Numbered from the stretch's first letter, positions 53,468 to 64,000 are shown. The stretch: 64,000 bases of DNA from Progne subis subis (GCA_022316685.1 JAKJHU010000831.1:51282-115281); one strand, 5' to 3'. The notes: generated from the sequence alone by a model not told the origin. Numbers and translations are program-made.

Positions 53468-53877
53468 GAAGCCTGTAAAAGCAAGGTCTTGTTCACGAGG
53501 AACCGCTTCGTCTTGAAAGTCAATGTGTCTCACAAGAGGCGCGGCAAAGGGTGAGATTGAACCTTCTGTCCTTCTTTGTTTAAATCGCCTCTGTGAAACC
53601 TTGATATGCTTCAATAGATTTCTGTGGTTTCACATTTATTGGCCCTCCAGTGCAGGCCACTGGCACGAACAGCTTCAAACAAGTGATTCCCTTGCCAACC
53701 CACCCCCAGGAGCAGCTGGAGCCTCCAGGCCAGTCTGAGGGAACAAACACTTGGGGGTGACACGGCTCCACACTGAGGGTACTTGGGGACAATGTGTATC
53801 TTTGTCCTGGATTTTTTGGGTTTTTTTTTTTTTAGCTTCCTACAAAGTTTCAATCATGAACTTGGTAAAAATAAATG
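53468..53877 (+). CDS. Two candidate exons of an unidentified gene
   Basis: Exon a (53468-53550) follows TGCCCTATTGTAG and reads EACKSKVLFTRNRFVLKVNV then SHKRRGKG. Its donor is AAAGG|GTGAGA, phase 2. Exon b (53836-53877) has a long T-tract acceptor ending TTTAG, joins in phase, reads FLQSFNHELGKNK and has donor AAATG|GTAAGG. The two stay open across the junction. I do not recognise the protein and have no start or stop codon. The donor of exon b is also the edge of duplication D2. Confidence 0.3.
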
Positions 53878-55495
53878 GTAAGGACTGAAAGCATGAGGGG
53901 CTGTCAAGTTATACACACCAAAGACAACTTTTGTTTTAATACCTGTGAGACTTCTATCTTGATTTTGGGACTCTTTTTGGGCCAACTTTTCTCGGTTTGA
54001 AAAAGACAGTTGTCTGCTAAGGAGAGGCAGGCCTCTCTAGGAAATGAGGAATTCAAATCCTTCCCTCCGTGTTATTATAATTTGGAAGATTAAAAAAAAA
54101 CTTTTCGGTCAGAGCTATGGGGAAAAGGAATAACAGTCCTTTACTAGTAAATATAACAGGACAGACAAACAACAACAGCACTTATAATAACAGTAAAACA
54201 GAACCAAGAACCCCGAGGGCAAACGGTGGAAGCTCCGGCGCTAATGGCTGGAAGTCGGGCGCAGTGGACTGTCCTCGGCAGGCAGGGGGTGCCCTGGCAG
54301 ATGAAGTGGGCAGTGCCGGAGAACCCGCAGCGGCTGGACCCCGGGCTGACCCAAAATCCAGCAGGACAGCGAAGAAACTCCGAATTCCTGGGCACTCCAA
54401 CAGATGGTAGAATTCCCAGGACCAAGCTCCTCCGGTAGCCGTGGACTCCAGGCAGCCAGCAGTCGCCTGAACTGTGCTCCCCGCAAGACTGAGAGCCGTG
54501 AGCCCACACCTCAGCTCTCCCGGGAGCCTCCTCCCTCCCCCAAAACCAAGTGATCAACTTCTTTTGTCAGGTTAAGCACCCCTTAACTATCAGTACTTAA
54601 AAGTCTCCTAGCAACTCATGGGGGGGGGGGGTGGAAATTCTACAGGAGAACTTAACCGTCAACACAACTTTATTATAAGAAGTCTTCTTTTAAGGTAAGG
54701 TGCTTCCATCATGAATTTTTTGTAGAAATACACTGTAATGTCAGAAGGTTAAAAGCAGTAACACCAACATGGCACCTCCTTAATTTTCAGCAGCAAAACT
54801 TGATCTTAACTAAATGTCAAACTTAATTTCTCTTCTGCTAATAAGTTGATAAAGGAGTTTATCAGCTTTTACTGCTCTTCACTGATCGTCAAGGTCATGA
54901 AAAAATGGCTCTACTGTTCTAAACTAAATACAGAACAGTGCTCTTTGCATTGATGGAAAGGAGAGCAGCAAGGAAAAGTGCTGTTTGTGTCCTCAGAGAG
55001 CAGTGGGAAGAGCCCGAGAGAAATACTGGCTGGCTGAGGGATCCTTGTGTCCCCTCTGGAATAAATTCTTGAGTCTTCTCGGAGCTGCTGGTTTGCAGTC
55101 CAGTTTGGACATATTTTGCTGGAATTTCTGGATGATTTCCATAGGTTCTCCTATTTTGTAGGAGCTGCAGGGTGAGGTCAGTATTCTGAGGGAGCATCCA
55201 GGGGGCTTCTCCCAGCCGAGTTTCTCCTGGAGCTGGGTGCTGGGTGTAATGCCGGATGTCTAAGCCGGCTTGGGGCGTTGTGCAGTCCCAGCTCTAAGCC
55301 TGAGCTCAGGCCTGGCTGTGTCCCAGCACTGAAGCCGGCAGCTGGGTGTGCTTTTCCAGCCCTTCCATCACGCAGGCAATCCCAGATTCCCGGAGCTCCT
55401 CGGCACACGGCCTGGACTCGCTCCCTGGGAACTGTGCTTCCATCTGCCCAAAGCGAGGGCATCCTGCCGGGGTTTGAAACTTTATTGCTGTTGTT
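53873..55495 (+). repeat. Local duplication unit D2, split by an LTR
   Basis: The copy of D1 is interrupted by the LTR at 53989-54664. D2 also lacks the 255-bp piece present in D1. Confidence 0.85.
53989..54664 (-). mobile_element. Solo LTR (family 1, copy 2) with 6-bp target duplication
   Basis: CAACTT flanks the element on both sides (53983-53988 and 54665-54670). The sequence aligns throughout with the LTR at 32707-33515, including the TTTACTAGTA block and the GTCAACA edge. The uninterrupted site is seen in D1 near 46466. A 6-bp duplication suits the ERVK type. Confidence 0.85.
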
Positions 55496-55499
55496 TGTC

Positions 55500-56420
55500 T
55501 CTTTTGTGTGGCCAATGAGGTCGTTCCTTTTGCCGGCAGCCGTTTGAGCCTTGCCAATCCTTCTTTCCCTGCCTTTTGTTTTTGAATTGAGTTTTATTTT
55601 TGGAAGTTTTACTTGAGAAGCAGGAGCGATTTGATCTCATCTATGGCAGGGATTCAGTAGGAACCTTTGGGTCTGCTGTTGTTTTGCCTGGAGGCAGGTT
55701 GAAAAGCGTGGCCTTGCAGCAGGTCAGGGCACCCCGTGAAAGCGAATGAAAGCCACTAAGTGTGCGTTCAGGCTTATGTCTGAGTAGGCAGTGTGAGGCC
55801 TTGAAGCTGTGTTGCTAGGGGTGAGTGTTGGTGAGTGCAGGCCTGCTGTGTGAGCTTTGGCATTTCAAAAGTGTAGTCAGGTGAGGCGAGAAGAGGGCAA
55901 AGGCACAAAAGGGTCAAGGGTCGTCAGGGAGAGGTTTTGCAAGCTTGCTTTGTGGGCCCATTGTCTTTCGTAGGCGCCTGAAGGCAAGAGAAAAGGGAGG
56001 GTTCTGTGGATGTATTTCTAAGAGGCAGAGAACACCGTTTTCCCTGTCAAGGGATTGGTAAGCCCCTTCTTTGACAGGGCATGTGAAGAAGATACCGATC
56101 GTAAATGGTGGGGGGAAAAACCCTCTCCCTGGTTGTGTCCATTGCAGCATTGAATCGTTTGAAAAGGGGAGGACCATCATGGTCTTTGAGGCCGTGAGAT
56201 GGCTATGAAAGTTAGCTCATTGGCAATTTCAAATGTACTTGACTCTTGGCAAGGGTTTTTGGTTTTTTTGGTGCATTTTTTGGTGTTTTGGGTTTTTTTT
56301 TTAGGTTGGTGATTTGTTTGGGGTTTGAGTGTCAGAGAAAGCTAGGTCAGCCCTGGCAACGGCAAGCTGCAACATGATGTATTTTTTGCAGGTGGCATCT
56401 TGGCTGGTACTAAAGGTGCT
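55500..56420. other. Spacer, no gene recognised
   Basis: No convincing exon is seen. A short run of T-rich sequence lies near 56260-56310. Confidence 0.4.
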
Positions 56421-56429
56421 GTTTTTCGT

Positions 56430-56900
56430 GTTGTGTGCTCCCCAGCGAGCGTGAGCCGCCCTTGTCCGGCCCCGAGCGTCAGCGAGAGGGCAGGAGACGA
56501 GCACGGGGCGGGACGAGCAGGGGGCCCGGCGTTGCGCTGGCGCGGTCACGTCCGAGGCGCATCCACTGCACGCTGCCGGTTGCGTCCCGGCTGGTGGGTG
56601 CACGCCTAGGTCCCGAGGAAGTCAGCGAGTGGGCGCGGGTCTGGGGATGTTTTGTGGGTGCCGTGGCCGCGTCCCCCCCAGGGCAGAGGAGGGAGCGAGG
56701 AAGGGGCCCGTCAGTGGGGCGGGCAGGGACCAGCGGGTGGGCGGTCCCCCGTGGTGGGTGTGGGGCGGGCGCCAGGGCCGCGTGTTGTGCTGTTGCTGCG
56801 GTCGGTGTGGAGGCGTGGGGCCGGAGCTGGGCGGTGGTTCGTGGGCGGAGCGGCTGCCCCGGGTGACCTCAGGCGCGTGGTGAGGCCTGCGCCAGCGGAG
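56430..56900. promoter_or_regulatory. CpG-rich segment, possible promoter
   Basis: CpG-dense, GC-rich DNA rises abruptly from ordinary sequence. Overlapping open frames of 70-143 codons on both strands are expected from such composition and I do not call them genes. Confidence 0.35.
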
Positions 56901-58177
56901 CTGCTCGTTTGTAAAGCATGTCCATCTTTCCCTGTTGTTGCGGGGGTTTTGCTTTTGCCTGGGATTGTGAGAGAAACGGTAAGGAGGGCCCCCAGGTGGT
57001 GAAGACTCAAGGCCCGTTTGAAAGAGTTGCAGAGAAAGACAAGTTAGTCAGGATGGCCAAGGAAACATTGTAACTGAAGGGTGAGGATGGCCGTGCGATT
57101 TGCTTGGGAGCGATGAACCTGAGGCCCGTGGCAACCCAATTTGAGGCTGGGGCAGGTGCAGGAGAGGAGGGGTCCTTGTCGCTAGGAAGGAAGGGCTGGT
57201 GGCCCTTGCTGTGAGGTGCAGGCAAAGATGCAGCCAGGGAAGGAGCAGCAAGTCCCCCATGCCCCTGCTGTCACCCAGGGAGCGGCAGCAGGTGCTAGCA
57301 GGTGTAAGGCGTTGTCATGATGAGGGCTGAGTGCCCTCGGTGAGAGCAGAGGCAGGTGTGAGTTGTTAGGATAAGGAGGGGGTGGGCTCCTGCCAGGGCT
57401 GGTTTAAGAGGGGAATGTCAGGTGACTTTGGTGTGGAGCTTGTGGAGATGAGGGTTGCTGGTGGGTTTCTGTGGGCGTCTCATGGAGTCTGGGGGAGCTT
57501 CTGGATGTACTTGGATGCAGAGCATGAGTTCAAGGAGGTGCCAAGGGAAGAGCTTTGTGCCAGGCAGCAGCAGCAGGTGAGTCTGTGTGGGTTTGTCTAG
57601 GGAGACTTGTGTCGTTTTCCTTTTCCATTTTGTCTTGCCTATCCCTCCCTGATTCCTCCATCCAAAAAATGGGGTTGTCAGGGAAAAAGAAAGTTGAAAT
57701 GGAGGGAAGAACCTTCTTTTTCTGTTCTTGTCTGTGTTTCAAGTGGGGGAAGTTCCCCTTCTGGTGGGATTTTTAGGGTCTGGACTGAAGGAAAACTTGT
57801 GTTTTCCAGAATGTGAAGGGTATAGTGTTGAGAGGGAATCCCTGGTTGTATTTTAAGTGGAAGGGGGAAAATAGGTTTGTATTAGGGGTTTGAATGGAAG
57901 TAAGGTCCCATTTCGATGTGCTAAGGTTTAAAGTGGGAGGGAAGCCCTGGTTTTGTTCCTTTTAAAGGGTTTGCAGAGAGGTGAAAAAACTTCCTTTTCC
58001 CCTCCTTGGAGGGATTTCATTTGAGAAAGACCCCTCCTTTTCTGTTGTTGTGGGGGATGAAATGGAAGGGGAGAATCCATTTATTTGCCATTGTGTTATT
58101 TTAAGAGAAGGGCAACTTGGCTGGCAGAGGCTGGGTGTTTTTTTAAATTCAATTTTTTAGATTTTTTTTCTGTTTAG
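56901..58177 (+). other. Spacer with one exon-like frame
   Basis: A frame ending at donor CAGCAGCAG|GTGAGT (57576/57577) reads MYLDAEHEFKEVPREELCAR and then four glutamines, which looks coding, but no acceptor or matching next exon is evident. The rest is GA-rich or T-rich without recognised content. Confidence 0.25.
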
Positions 58178-58194
58178 TGGTCTTTAAACAATTG

Positions 58195-58509
58195 ATGGTG
58201 CCATATCCATGGCCCCTATGGTAAGGATACGGTCTATTGACTTAAAGTTGTGTTTCTTAGCGGCAGTACGTTTGTTCCGAGTGGAAGTAAAGCCAGGTAT
58301 CTGCAGTAAAAGTCAACGGAGGGAGGCGAGCGGCGGACCGAAGCAGCGGTTATCGCTCAGGTCTCTCTTTCAGGTTTGGATCCGGCAGCCTGGAAGCAGC
58401 CGCAGGCAGAGAGCGTCAGGAACGTCCACGGCGCCGAGGCGTCATTTTCCGTCCAGGCCAGAGTTTGTGGGCTCATCTTCCAAAAGCTAAGTGTCGGGGA
58501 TGGGGGTGA
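58195..58509 (+). CDS. Candidate three-exon small basic protein (65 aa)
   Basis: Exon pieces 58178-58220 (ATG at 58195), 58261-58296 and 58374-58509 have canonical signals: TTCTGTTTAG, CTATG|GTAAGG, GTTTCTTAG, GCCAG|GTATCT and TCTCTCTTTCAG. The joined frame is open for 65 codons to TGA and includes MVPYPWPLCGSTFVPSG and RERQERPRRRGVIFRPG. It is also open upstream of the ATG to the exon edge. No family is recognised. Very small exons and introns make chance agreement possible. Confidence 0.3.
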
Positions 58510-58773
58510 GGAGAAGAGGAAAAAGGTTTTCAGTGGCAGGAGGCAATTCAAAGCTAGCTTAGAGCAGAGGGTCCTAGAGGGCCAGAGGCCCAGTAAGTAA
58601 AGGTAGAGAGTTTGTCCTGGGCATCGCAGAGCTTTTGCCGGGCAGGGCAGTGGCGTCCCTGTCTGCGTTTTAGGGAGACGGGCGTCATCTGCCTAGTTGG
58701 AGTCCACAGGGTTAGGTTGCATTCAGGGGACGGGCAGGCCCACACTGGGATCCCCAGTGCCAGAGTGTCTGCA

Positions 58774-59640
58774 GTTGTGAGGCATAGGGTGGAGCACTTG
58801 AGAGAGACCCAGCGAGGCTGAGGGAGGGCTTTAGAGGTGAAGGAGTGTCAGGCCAGAGAGCAGGAGGTGAAGTAAGGGTAGTAGAGCTAGGATGAAAATT
58901 TGAGCGCAGGTGTATGAGCCCTGAGAACTGTCCTGTTCCCATGAGGCAGGTGTAGGCGGCCAGGCTGTGGCAGGCCAGTGGCAGAAGAGCCGAGAGGGGC
59001 AGGCAGGAAGCGTAGTGGGGAGCAGGGTCCGCAGGGCCGGGTCTAACCGGGGGTTTCCCGCCCCGGCCCACCCTGGGATCTCCTGTCTCCCCGCAGTCGA
59101 GGATGTCTCCTCCCCATTCCTCGAGGCGGCGGTTGTAAGGCTTCGTGCCTTTTGCCACCGCCACAGAGCGCCAAGCTCTGTCAGCCTCTGCCCTGTCTCA
59201 GGGCCAAGTTAGTTTAGGGTAGGGAGAAACTGTGGATGACTCGTCCTGCCCGCAAGGACAACCTTTGGGACCCTGGATCAGGAGCATCCTCGACTGCAAG
59301 CATAGGGCCGTAGAGAAGTAGGGTGAAGCAGGCACTTGAGAGAGACCTAGCAAGGCTGAGGGAGGGCTTGAGAGCAGGCCATGAAAGTAAGGTGTAAAAG
59401 CTAGGATGCAAGTTTGAGGTGCAGGTGTATGAGCCCTGAGAACAGTCCAGTTTGCCTGAGAGCAGGTGCAGGCAGCAAGGCTGTGTCAGGGCAGTGGCAG
59501 AAGAGCTGAGGGGGCAGGCAGTAGGGCTAGGGCTAGGCAGGAAGTGAGGGTGGGGCAGAGTTGACTGGGTTGGGGTTGAGCGTGGGATGCTCCCCCGGTA
59601 TCCCTTGTCCCACTGCCATCAGGGATGTCACACCCCTAGT
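58774..59640 (+). repeat. Two-copy tandem duplication (about 530 bp period)
   Basis: The block with GAGAGAGACC(C/T)AGC(G/A)AGGCTGAGGGAGGGCTT and GCAGGTGTATGAGCCCTGAGAAC occurs at 58774-59130 and again at 59302-59640, with indels between copies. Confidence 0.8.
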
Positions 59641-59836
59641 GGTGGGTGGGTGGGGTGGCTTAGCATCCATCATGCCACCAGGACTTTGTCTGTTCAGGTG
59701 TCAGGCTGTGAGCGAAGCAAAGCGAGCTGCCCAAGGCCCCGGGGCATTGTTAAGAGAGGGGGAGCTCCAGGATGGGTGTTTTTTGTGGGTTGTGCTGCAA
59801 AGATGGTGCCTTGATGTTTGGTTTTCTTTGTTGTAG

Positions 59837-59974
59837 CTGAGCAAGAGACACCAGCCCGGTGGTGGCAGGACTTTTCCCAGAGGACAAGGCGGCGTTCCTC
59901 AGCACCAGATGTGGATGGCGATCCCCGGACCTTCCAGAGCTAAGTGGAGGGCTCGAGGCACAGACGAAACATGA
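59837..59974 (+). other. Candidate terminal exon resembling the 58.4-kb exon
   Basis: After acceptor TTTCTTTGTTGTAG a frame is open for 45 codons to TGA, including GGGRTFPRGQGG and PSRAKWRARG. It loosely resembles the end of the 58.4-kb candidate (RRRGVIFRPGQ and KAKCRGWG), suggesting a duplicated exon. The similarity is weak. Confidence 0.2.
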
Positions 59975-60863
59975 GAGCAGGGTGCTGGGTTGGGAGTTGC
60001 CAGGGGGAATTACTGAGTCTGGTATGGATATGGAGATATGTAACATGTGAGGGCTTAGTGCACATGAAGGGCAAGTGTCATTTTTGCTCAGCATGCTGAG
60101 ACAAGCTGGGCAGAGCAGTCCCTGGCACGTGGCGTCGTTGTTCGTTGTGCACTCCGTGTGTGGTCGGGTGTGTTCATCTTTCACGTCTTTTTGCCGTAGC
60201 TCTTCAGGGGTCCTATGGGGAACCCCGGCATCAACGGTTAGCATTTCTGATGTCTGCCTTTCTGGGCCCAGCAGCTTTGATGGGAGAACTGGGACTTGGA
60301 TCTGAATCTTGTGTCCCTTTAGACTCCTCCAGTGCGATGTCTTTTGAGGTCTTGTTGTGAGCTGTACGGACAGCCGTGCCCCGCCACGATCCATTTTGGC
60401 GGGTTAGGACTTGTTAGAAGTCCAAGCTAGGTCTGGGCTTGTGACTGGAGGAGTGTCAGGCATCCTTCTTGTTGATTCTTGAAATGGTTCATCTTGTTAG
60501 CATCATCTTCCTGCAGGGTTCTGTGAGCCTGGCCAGCTCACCTTGGTGGTTGTTCCGTTTATCACGTCATTCCGAGTTCTCTCGGTCCTCCCGGTCGTTC
60601 TTGTTGCGGAGAGCTTTTTGTTGGTTGTCGTGTCCCCTGGTTTGTGGTGTCCTGTGTGATGGTGTTGTGGTGTCTTTGTCCCGGAGCTGCTCTGCCCTGC
60701 TGCATAGGGTGGGTGTAGGGATAAGAGAAGAAGCCCCTGGGGCCTGACTGGGTGATGTCAGTGGAGTTGTGTTGTCGAGGGCTTTTGTAGGTTGGCAGCA
60801 GCTGTGTGGTCGCTGTCAAGTTGCCGTGCCGCAGTGTGACTTTTTTTCCTGTGTGTGTTTCAG

Positions 60864-61096
60864 ATGCGGAATGGATTCGTTCCGTGGCAGAGTGGCCCGT
60901 TCTGCGTGAGGGGGTTCCTCTGTGAAGGTAAGTCACCGTTTGGCTTTGCAGGGGTCATGTGCATGGTGAGTATGTGACAGCATTGTTGTTGTTGTGTTTC
61001 CTTTCAGGAAGTGATGGTGGATGTCATCGTCAAGGTGACGTGGAGCAGGTGAACCATGATGGGTGGAGAGAAGAAGTTGCTCTTCTCCAAATTTAG
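60864..61096 (+). other. Candidate exon pair with strong splice sites
   Basis: Exon 60864-60927 (TGTGTGTTTCAG before, GAAG|GTAAGT after) and the segment from 61008 (after GTTTCCTTTCAG) join in phase. From the ATG at the first exon edge the frame runs 50 codons to TAG at 61094 (MRNGFVPWQSGPFCVRG...). The product is unknown. It may be part of a non-coding transcript. Confidence 0.25.
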
Positions 61097-61591
61097 TTGA
61101 TGATGCAAGTCTAAGCATCCCTTTTTATGTTTTATGGGGTCTGCTTGCATGATGCCATTCTCCTGTCACCAACCAGTTGCTGGTTTCTGCTTGGAATTTT
61201 GGCTGCCAACTATGCTGTTGTTGGCCCATGGCCTTAGACAAAAACAGTGTCCCTTTTCCATGGGTATGCCAATTCACACTCCCCTGTTCCTGATGGCCCT
61301 TAGCAGGAGGCATTTCACAGTCCCCATTGGATGTATAAGTGACGTCTCTGCCTGTTTTTTCCAACCCTGTAAGCCTGCTTCCCTTCCCTTTTTGCACCAT
61401 GTGTCTGTCCTGGTGTTAGGATTTTTGAATGCTTTGAAAAGGAGAGCTTTAGCTAGCATCAATAATGGACAGTGCTGAACAACTGCATCTGTGTTGTCTT
61501 CCACTCTCGAGCTCTTTGCAACTCGGTGGGGATTCTCATGGCCATTTTATGATTGAAATCCATTCACCAACTTTCAGTAAGTGGCATTTGT

Positions 61592-62180
61592 CTCATTTGC
61601 ATACCAAAAGAAACAGTCCAAAAAAACACATTTAGAGCACAGCTGCGGGCACGCCGAAACCCAGAGCCGGGCCGGGTACTCTTAGAGGTGCGGGGGCACC
61701 CCTTATTTGCCCCGAAAAGCGGCGGGGAGCCCTTTTTCGGATGAAAATATTTCAGCCAATCGGCGGCCGCCGTTTTGTTCCGGGTTGACAGGACTTCCGG
61801 CCGGCGCCATTTTGGCTCATTTGCATACAAAAATAAATAGCCCAAAAAACCACATTTAGAGCACAGCTGCCGGCGCGCCGACACCCAGAGCCGGGCCGGG
61901 TAGTCCTAGAGGTGCGGGGGCACCCCTTATTTGCCCGAAAAAATGGTGGGAAACCCCTTTTTTAAATGAAAATATTTCAGCCAATCGGCGGCCGCCATTT
62001 TGTTCCGGGTTGACGGGACAGGGGCCCTGGGCGCACGGCCCAATCAGCGCTGCGAGCGCCTCTGCGCATCGGTCAATCACTAGCCAGGGGGGGTGGTTCT
62101 AAGGGCTGGATGGGAGACGGTGTTTGTGGCCGTGCCTTTGGTGTGTGATGCTGGTCTCCTCCCCTCGGCTGTTTAACGAG
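61592..62180. promoter_or_regulatory. Tandemly duplicated promoter-like module
   Basis: A 224-bp unit starting CTCATTTGCATA is present at 61592-61815 and again from 61816 to about 62025. Each copy has an octamer (ATTTGCAT), a CCAAT box (CAGCCAATCGG) and a CCGCC(G/A)TTTTGTTCCGG block that includes a YY1-like site in copy 2. The junction holds ACTTCCGG (ETS) and GCGCCATTTTGG (YY1). Downstream, GTTTAACGAG|GTAAGCG near 62180 is a good first-exon donor. The module probably drives a transcript to the right, with divergent activity possible. Confidence 0.5.
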
Positions 62181-62184
62181 GTAA

Positions 62185-64000
62185 GCGCGTGGTTTAACTC
62201 AGTGGTTTGAACCGTGTTGGAGTCAATATGTTTGGGCGTGTGGTGTGGTGCGGTGCAGGGCCGATGTTGGGTGGCCCCAGCTGTAGCTCTGTTAATGCTG
62301 GGGGGGCTGTTGCTCCTGGGGTAGGCCTCAGGCTTCCAAGCCCTTCCTTAATGAGGAGTTAGGAGGCACGAGTTGCCACAGTTTGGCTTTTTCCTGGTCC
62401 TTATAGGCCTGAAGCGGTGCTTTTTGTATCTTCTGCATCCGCTTCTACCCTTGGATTGGGTTTCCTGTGGCTCTGGTAGAGTGCAGAGGGTTTTGCTCTC
62501 TGCTGGGCCAGAGAATTGTTTCGGAAAGGTCCTTTATAGACCAGAATTATGTCAGCTCTCCAGGCTTCTGCAGTTAAAAGCCTGACTCATATTTGCAGTG
62601 TGGAATTGGAACCTGTTGGGCAAGGAATGGGAGACAGAGCCTTTCCTGCCCTAATTCCTCTAACCTGTGAATTTTTGCTGCGTCTGTGGTTCTGGCCAGG
62701 GTTCGTGTTTGGGGTGGGAGCCGTGAAGTTTTGTTCCCTTTCCAGGTGGTGTTGCTGTATGTGTGCTTAGGGCAGGGAGCATTGGGGTGTTTTTGTTCAT
62801 TCAGGCTCCTTCTGAGGCATGGAAGGTACAGACTGAAAAGCTTGCAGGGAAGGGTGACTGAGCGCTGTGATGTGGTCACACAGTGGGGTGAATGATAGAG
62901 TAAAGCACCCCTCTGAGCAACAGCATGTCAGGTCATAGTCTGGTTTAAGCCAGTGTTCCTGTGCTATTGTCCTTCTTGTAATTTTCCTGTTAAATTGTAG
63001 CTCTGACTTGGAATTTCTCACCAAGTAGTTGTGCAGAGTTCATTCCTCCTGCTGCTTTACCTTCAATCCAGCATGCTTGCCTCAAGGCCCTCAGGCAGCC
63101 CCTGGTTCTGTGCTCTGTGTGTGGCTGGTCAGCGTTCTTCTGCCAGGTGGTCCCCTCCTGCAGTTCATTACCTGCCTGGTTAAAGGTATGTGTCCTGTGT
63201 TCTATGGAGGAATTTCCTGCAGTTTTCATTGTTTGTTTTCACAGAGCAAGATTGGGCTTTTCTACTTGTGCTTTGTACTTAAGGATACATCCAAAGTGCC
63301 CTGTATGTCCTCGGCACACTGTGGGAATTTGGTGTGCATGGGAACTTGGAATCTAAACCGGCAGGGTTTGCATGGGAAATGTAAAATCAGCGCTTGGATT
63401 GCTCTGGCTACGTAATGGGAAATGCGTGTTAGGAGAAGTGACTGTGGCTAAGGACTGCTTTCTTGTAGCTCTGCGGGTTTGACAGAGCAGTTGAAGGGTT
63501 TGTGAGAGCAGACCAGGGAATGGACAGATCAGCCCAGGAGGCTGAGCTTTGCTTCTCTTTCCAGAAGGCTGAACCCACTAGTGAATGTAAAGTCTGAGGA
63601 CAGAGTGAGTAGTAATAATTGTCTGTCTTTTTTTTTGTTTTTCTTTTTTTTCTTCTTTTTTCTTTCTCTTGAGGTCGCTTGTAAGGGTAGGACAAGCACT
63701 GAGGCAGAGCTTGTTGGGAGCCTGACAGAGAGGGAGGAGCAGCAAATGGAGTTGGAAAAGTATTGTCCTTTCTGTACCTGAGAAGCTGGACAAGACCATG
63801 AAATCAGACCTGTGGTCTTGTTGGGGAGTCCACGGTCCAAGGGAACTCCTGGATTGCTCCTGAAGCCCTGGCCGGGCTTGGGGCCCGATCCACGAGGAAG
63901 CCGAGCCCGGCTGTTGCCACACTGGACGTTGTGTCGGCCTGTCGCCGGCACCCAATTGTCCGAGCTGGGCCCTGTCCCAGCAGAGCTGTAAGTCTCTTTG
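62185..64000. other. Right flank, no gene assembled
   Basis: If the promoter at 61.6-62.2 kb is real, this is its first intron and beyond. A T-rich tract with Cs lies at about 63626-63670. Open frames up to 140 codons are short, overlapping and without domain matches. Confidence 0.35.

Noticed and set aside
56435..57010. Frames of 84-143 codons in the CpG-rich segment
   Set aside because: Several frames on both strands are open at once, no splice sites fit, and the peptides are low-complexity.
61564..61884. Minus-strand 106-codon frame across the duplicated promoter module
   Set aside because: It spans non-coding motif blocks of both copies, and the same peptide appears to be generated by the repeat. 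The motif content is a better explanation.
1..64000. CRISPR arrays, bacterial operons or phage genes
   Set aside because: The sequence is vertebrate: GT-AG introns, CR1 LINEs, LTRs and CpG islands. The tandem repeats seen are minisatellites without spacer structure.

Overview
The window is vertebrate nuclear DNA and fits a songbird. It is dense in CR1 LINE fragments in both orientations. It carries several retroviral solo LTRs and a tRNA-Ile-derived SINE with a CR1-like tail, of the kind known from passerines. It holds one clearly identifiable gene with long introns and avian-like coding sequence. No bacterial-type operon, CRISPR array, rRNA or genuine tRNA gene is present.

Layout. (1) 1-15.9 kb is mostly non-coding: CR1 pieces, one SINE, one probable LTR, and possible 3' exons of an unidentified minus-strand gene (12.43-13.08 kb). 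(2) 15.9-36.3 kb is LCMT2/TYW4 on the plus strand. I could reconstruct 14 coding exons whose phases all match and give a 680-residue protein: an N-terminal leucine-carboxyl-methyltransferase-type domain followed by a kelch propeller. It starts in a CpG island and ends at an AATAAA at 36,291. The introns carry CR1s and three antisense LTRs. Intron 8 contains an antisense open frame that may be a nested gene or pseudogene. (3) 36.3-41.2 kb is a CR1-rich spacer enclosing a compact two-exon gene that I do not recognise (38.47-39.40 kb). It has a TATA box and a tandemly repeated CRE-like upstream element, and it encodes a membrane-anchored, arginine-rich 264-residue protein, an arrangement typical of spermatid-expressed genes. 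(4) 41.2-43.5 kb has no visible gene. (5) 43.8-55.5 kb is a locally duplicated block: three copies of an AT-rich unit (A/B/C), two copies of a roughly 1.2-kb unit (D1/D2, one split by an LTR), a three-unit tandem array packed with AAGATGGC (YY1-like) motifs, poly-C tracts and G-rich minisatellites. A few well-spliced but unidentified exons lie here. (6) 55.5-64 kb holds a CpG-rich segment, a tandem duplication, several small candidate exons, and a promoter-like module duplicated in tandem (octamer, CCAAT, YY1 and ETS motifs) at 61.6-62.0 kb.

Functionally, only LCMT2 (the last steps of wybutosine synthesis on tRNA-Phe) is secure. The 38-kb gene is well supported as a gene by structure but has no assigned function. 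Everything called from 43.5 kb rightward is a structural or regulatory inference.
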